DNA from: UBA3774 sp045600025 | Lineage (GTDB): Bacteria; Bacillota; Clostridia; Lachnospirales; Lachnospiraceae | NCBI GenBank assembly: GCA_045600025.1 | Contig: JAZRXC010000066.1 | Coordinates: 1 to 6,698 of the forward strand | Direction of reading: 5' to 3' | DNA: 6,698 nt | In this document: positions 5,729-6,698 of the stretch, in pieces | How positions within the stretch are numbered: the first letter of the stretch is position 1 | Layout: each line of letters starts with the position of its first letter | The notes under the pieces: generated by a model | What the model saw: only the letters and a program-made list of their open reading frames with translations | Database searches by the model: none | What the model was told of the DNA's origin: nothing | Program-made: the position numbers and the translations under genes

Positions 5729-6652
5729 ATGATACATTTTATTGTTAATCCTCATGCCCGTACGGGCCAGGGAAAACTCCTTTGGGAATCCTTAAAAGTA
5801 ATATTAGACCAGCGTAACATTTCTTATAAAGTTTATGTAACAGCCCATCGCGGACATGCGATAGAGCTCGCAAGGGTAGCCGCTGCGGCAAGGACAAGCG
5901 CCACTGATCCGATTGTAATAGTCGGCGGTGACGGCTCCATCGGTGAAATGCTTACAGGCCTTCCGCTTGATACCCACCCAATCGTCGGTTGCATTCCTGC
6001 AGGCTCAGGTAATGATTTTGCCCGCGGTCTTAACAGATCTTTTGATATAAATGAGTCACTGGAACACATATTAGCAGCAAAAAAAGTCTCCCCTCTTGAC
6101 GTGGGAGAACTTATTTACGATGGCGGCAAGCGTCGCTGCTTCTCGGTATCTGCCGGTATCGGTTACGATGCTGCTGTCTGCGATAATATTAATCACAGCA
6201 AGACCAAGGATTTCTTCAATTTGTTTCATATGGCAGATTTTGCCTATACGCTCATAGGCCTAAAGGCTGCAGCCACTTATCAAAAGGTTAATGGCACTCT
6301 CACACTTGATGATGAAAAGACATATTCTTTCTCGGACTTTGCCTTTTTATCATGTCACAATACCCCGTACGAAGGCGGCGGATGGGAATTTGCCCCTGAT
6401 GCTACTCCTTTCGACGGAGAACTGTCTCTGTGCCTTGTTGCGCCCCACACAAGAATTAAATTTGCCACCGGGCTCCTTGCTTCAAAAAAGCAGGCACATG
6501 GTTCTCACGAAGGCATCACTCTTACAAATTGTAAAAAGGCGGTCCTTCATCTGGACGCGCCTCTTGCAGTTCATGTAGATGGTGAAGTTCTGGGGAAATT
6601 CTCTGATCTTGAGTTCAGGGTTATTCCTGCTGCGGCTCTTCTGCTGGAATAA
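5729..6652 (+). CDS. Diacylglycerol/lipid kinase family protein (DagK/YegS/BmrU type)
   Basis: This 307-residue protein belongs to the soluble diacylglycerol kinase catalytic family, which phosphorylates membrane lipids such as diacylglycerol at the cytoplasmic face using ATP, recycling it to phosphatidic acid. Seen in order are NPHARTGQG (7-15), the nucleotide loop GGDGS (66-70), PAGSGNDFAR (90-99), a central beta-rich domain with SAGIGYDAAV, FDGELSL and a late HVDGE (282-286). Length fits the family (about 290-310). The usual GGDGTxNE has Ser for Thr and Gly (G72) for Asn, a variation to note. The start is ATG at 5729, with AGGAGG 7 nt upstream. It is transcribed divergently from tkt across a shared 137-bp region. 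The real substrate (diacylglycerol, another lipid, or a sphingoid-like compound) cannot be told from sequence, so no symbol is given. Confidence 0.92.
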   Translation: MIHFIVNPHARTGQGKLLWESLKVILDQRNISYKVYVTAHRGHAIELARVAAAARTSATDPIVIVGGDGSIGEMLTGLPLDTHPIVGCIPAGSGNDFARGLNRSFDINESLEHILAAKKVSPLDVGELIYDGGKRRCFSVSAGIGYDAAVCDNINHSKTKDFFNLFHMADFAYTLIGLKAAATYQKVNGTLTLDDEKTYSFSDFAFLSCHNTPYEGGGWEFAPDATPFDGELSLCLVAPHTRIKFATGLLASKKQAHGSHEGITLTNCKKAVLHLDAPLAVHVDGEVLGKFSDLEFRVIPAAALLLE

Positions 6653-6698
6653 GCACCTTCGCCGCTCCTTTTCTGTAAATAAAATCCAATAAAAACAA
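6653..6698. other. Downstream tail, nothing identified
   Basis: These bases follow the lipid kinase stop codon to the window edge. I see no hairpin with a T-run and no ribosome binding site, so either the terminator lies beyond the edge or the transcript continues. Confidence 0.4.

Noticed and set aside
1..6698. CRISPR array, insertion sequence, toxin-antitoxin or phage defence module
   Set aside because: No regularly spaced direct repeats, transposase, integrase or paired small toxin-antitoxin genes were seen on either strand.

Overview
The window looks like chromosomal DNA from a low-to-mid GC Gram-positive anaerobe of the class Clostridia, probably Lachnospiraceae-like. The evidence is the bL32 amino terminus (MSICPKNKSSKARRD), strong AGGAGG-type ribosome binding sites, near-consensus sigma-A promoters, and a secreted CotH-family protein with the Cys/His-rich tail module common in gut Clostridia. 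This placement is inference from protein style, not from a marker gene comparison.

Layout. Positions 1-2652 (minus) hold 884 codons of a large secreted protein with a CotH kinase-like domain; its carboxy terminus lies beyond the left edge. It is preceded by a long, structured leader of about 280 nt (about 2653-2930) with its own promoter at 2937-2964. The leader contains hairpins and a 44-codon ORF with an excellent Shine-Dalgarno sequence. Positions 2965-3159 hold no convincing gene. A strong hairpin terminator (3160-3208) closes a minus-strand block made of rpmF (bL32, 3346-3528) and a tRNA-Leu(CAG) gene (3217-3300). A perfect-consensus promoter (3575-3603) sits immediately after the stop codon of tkt (transketolase, minus, 3612-5591). 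Tkt starts at a GTG chosen by its Shine-Dalgarno sequence. A divergent promoter region (5592-5728) separates tkt from a plus-strand diacylglycerol/lipid kinase family gene (5729-6652). The last 46 bases show nothing clear.

Function. Tkt (pentose phosphate pathway), bL32 and tRNA-Leu form a housekeeping block that may be partly co-transcribed, since no terminator is visible between tkt and rpmF or, convincingly, between rpmF and the tRNA. The lipid kinase is transcribed away from it. The CotH-like gene is an accessory surface or secreted protein insulated from the housekeeping block by the terminator. The most unusual part of the window is the leader of the CotH-like gene: promoter, hairpin, strongly initiated small ORF and GC-rich inverted repeats. 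It could be a regulatory leader or a dispersed repeat that landed there. No complete novel multi-gene system is visible.
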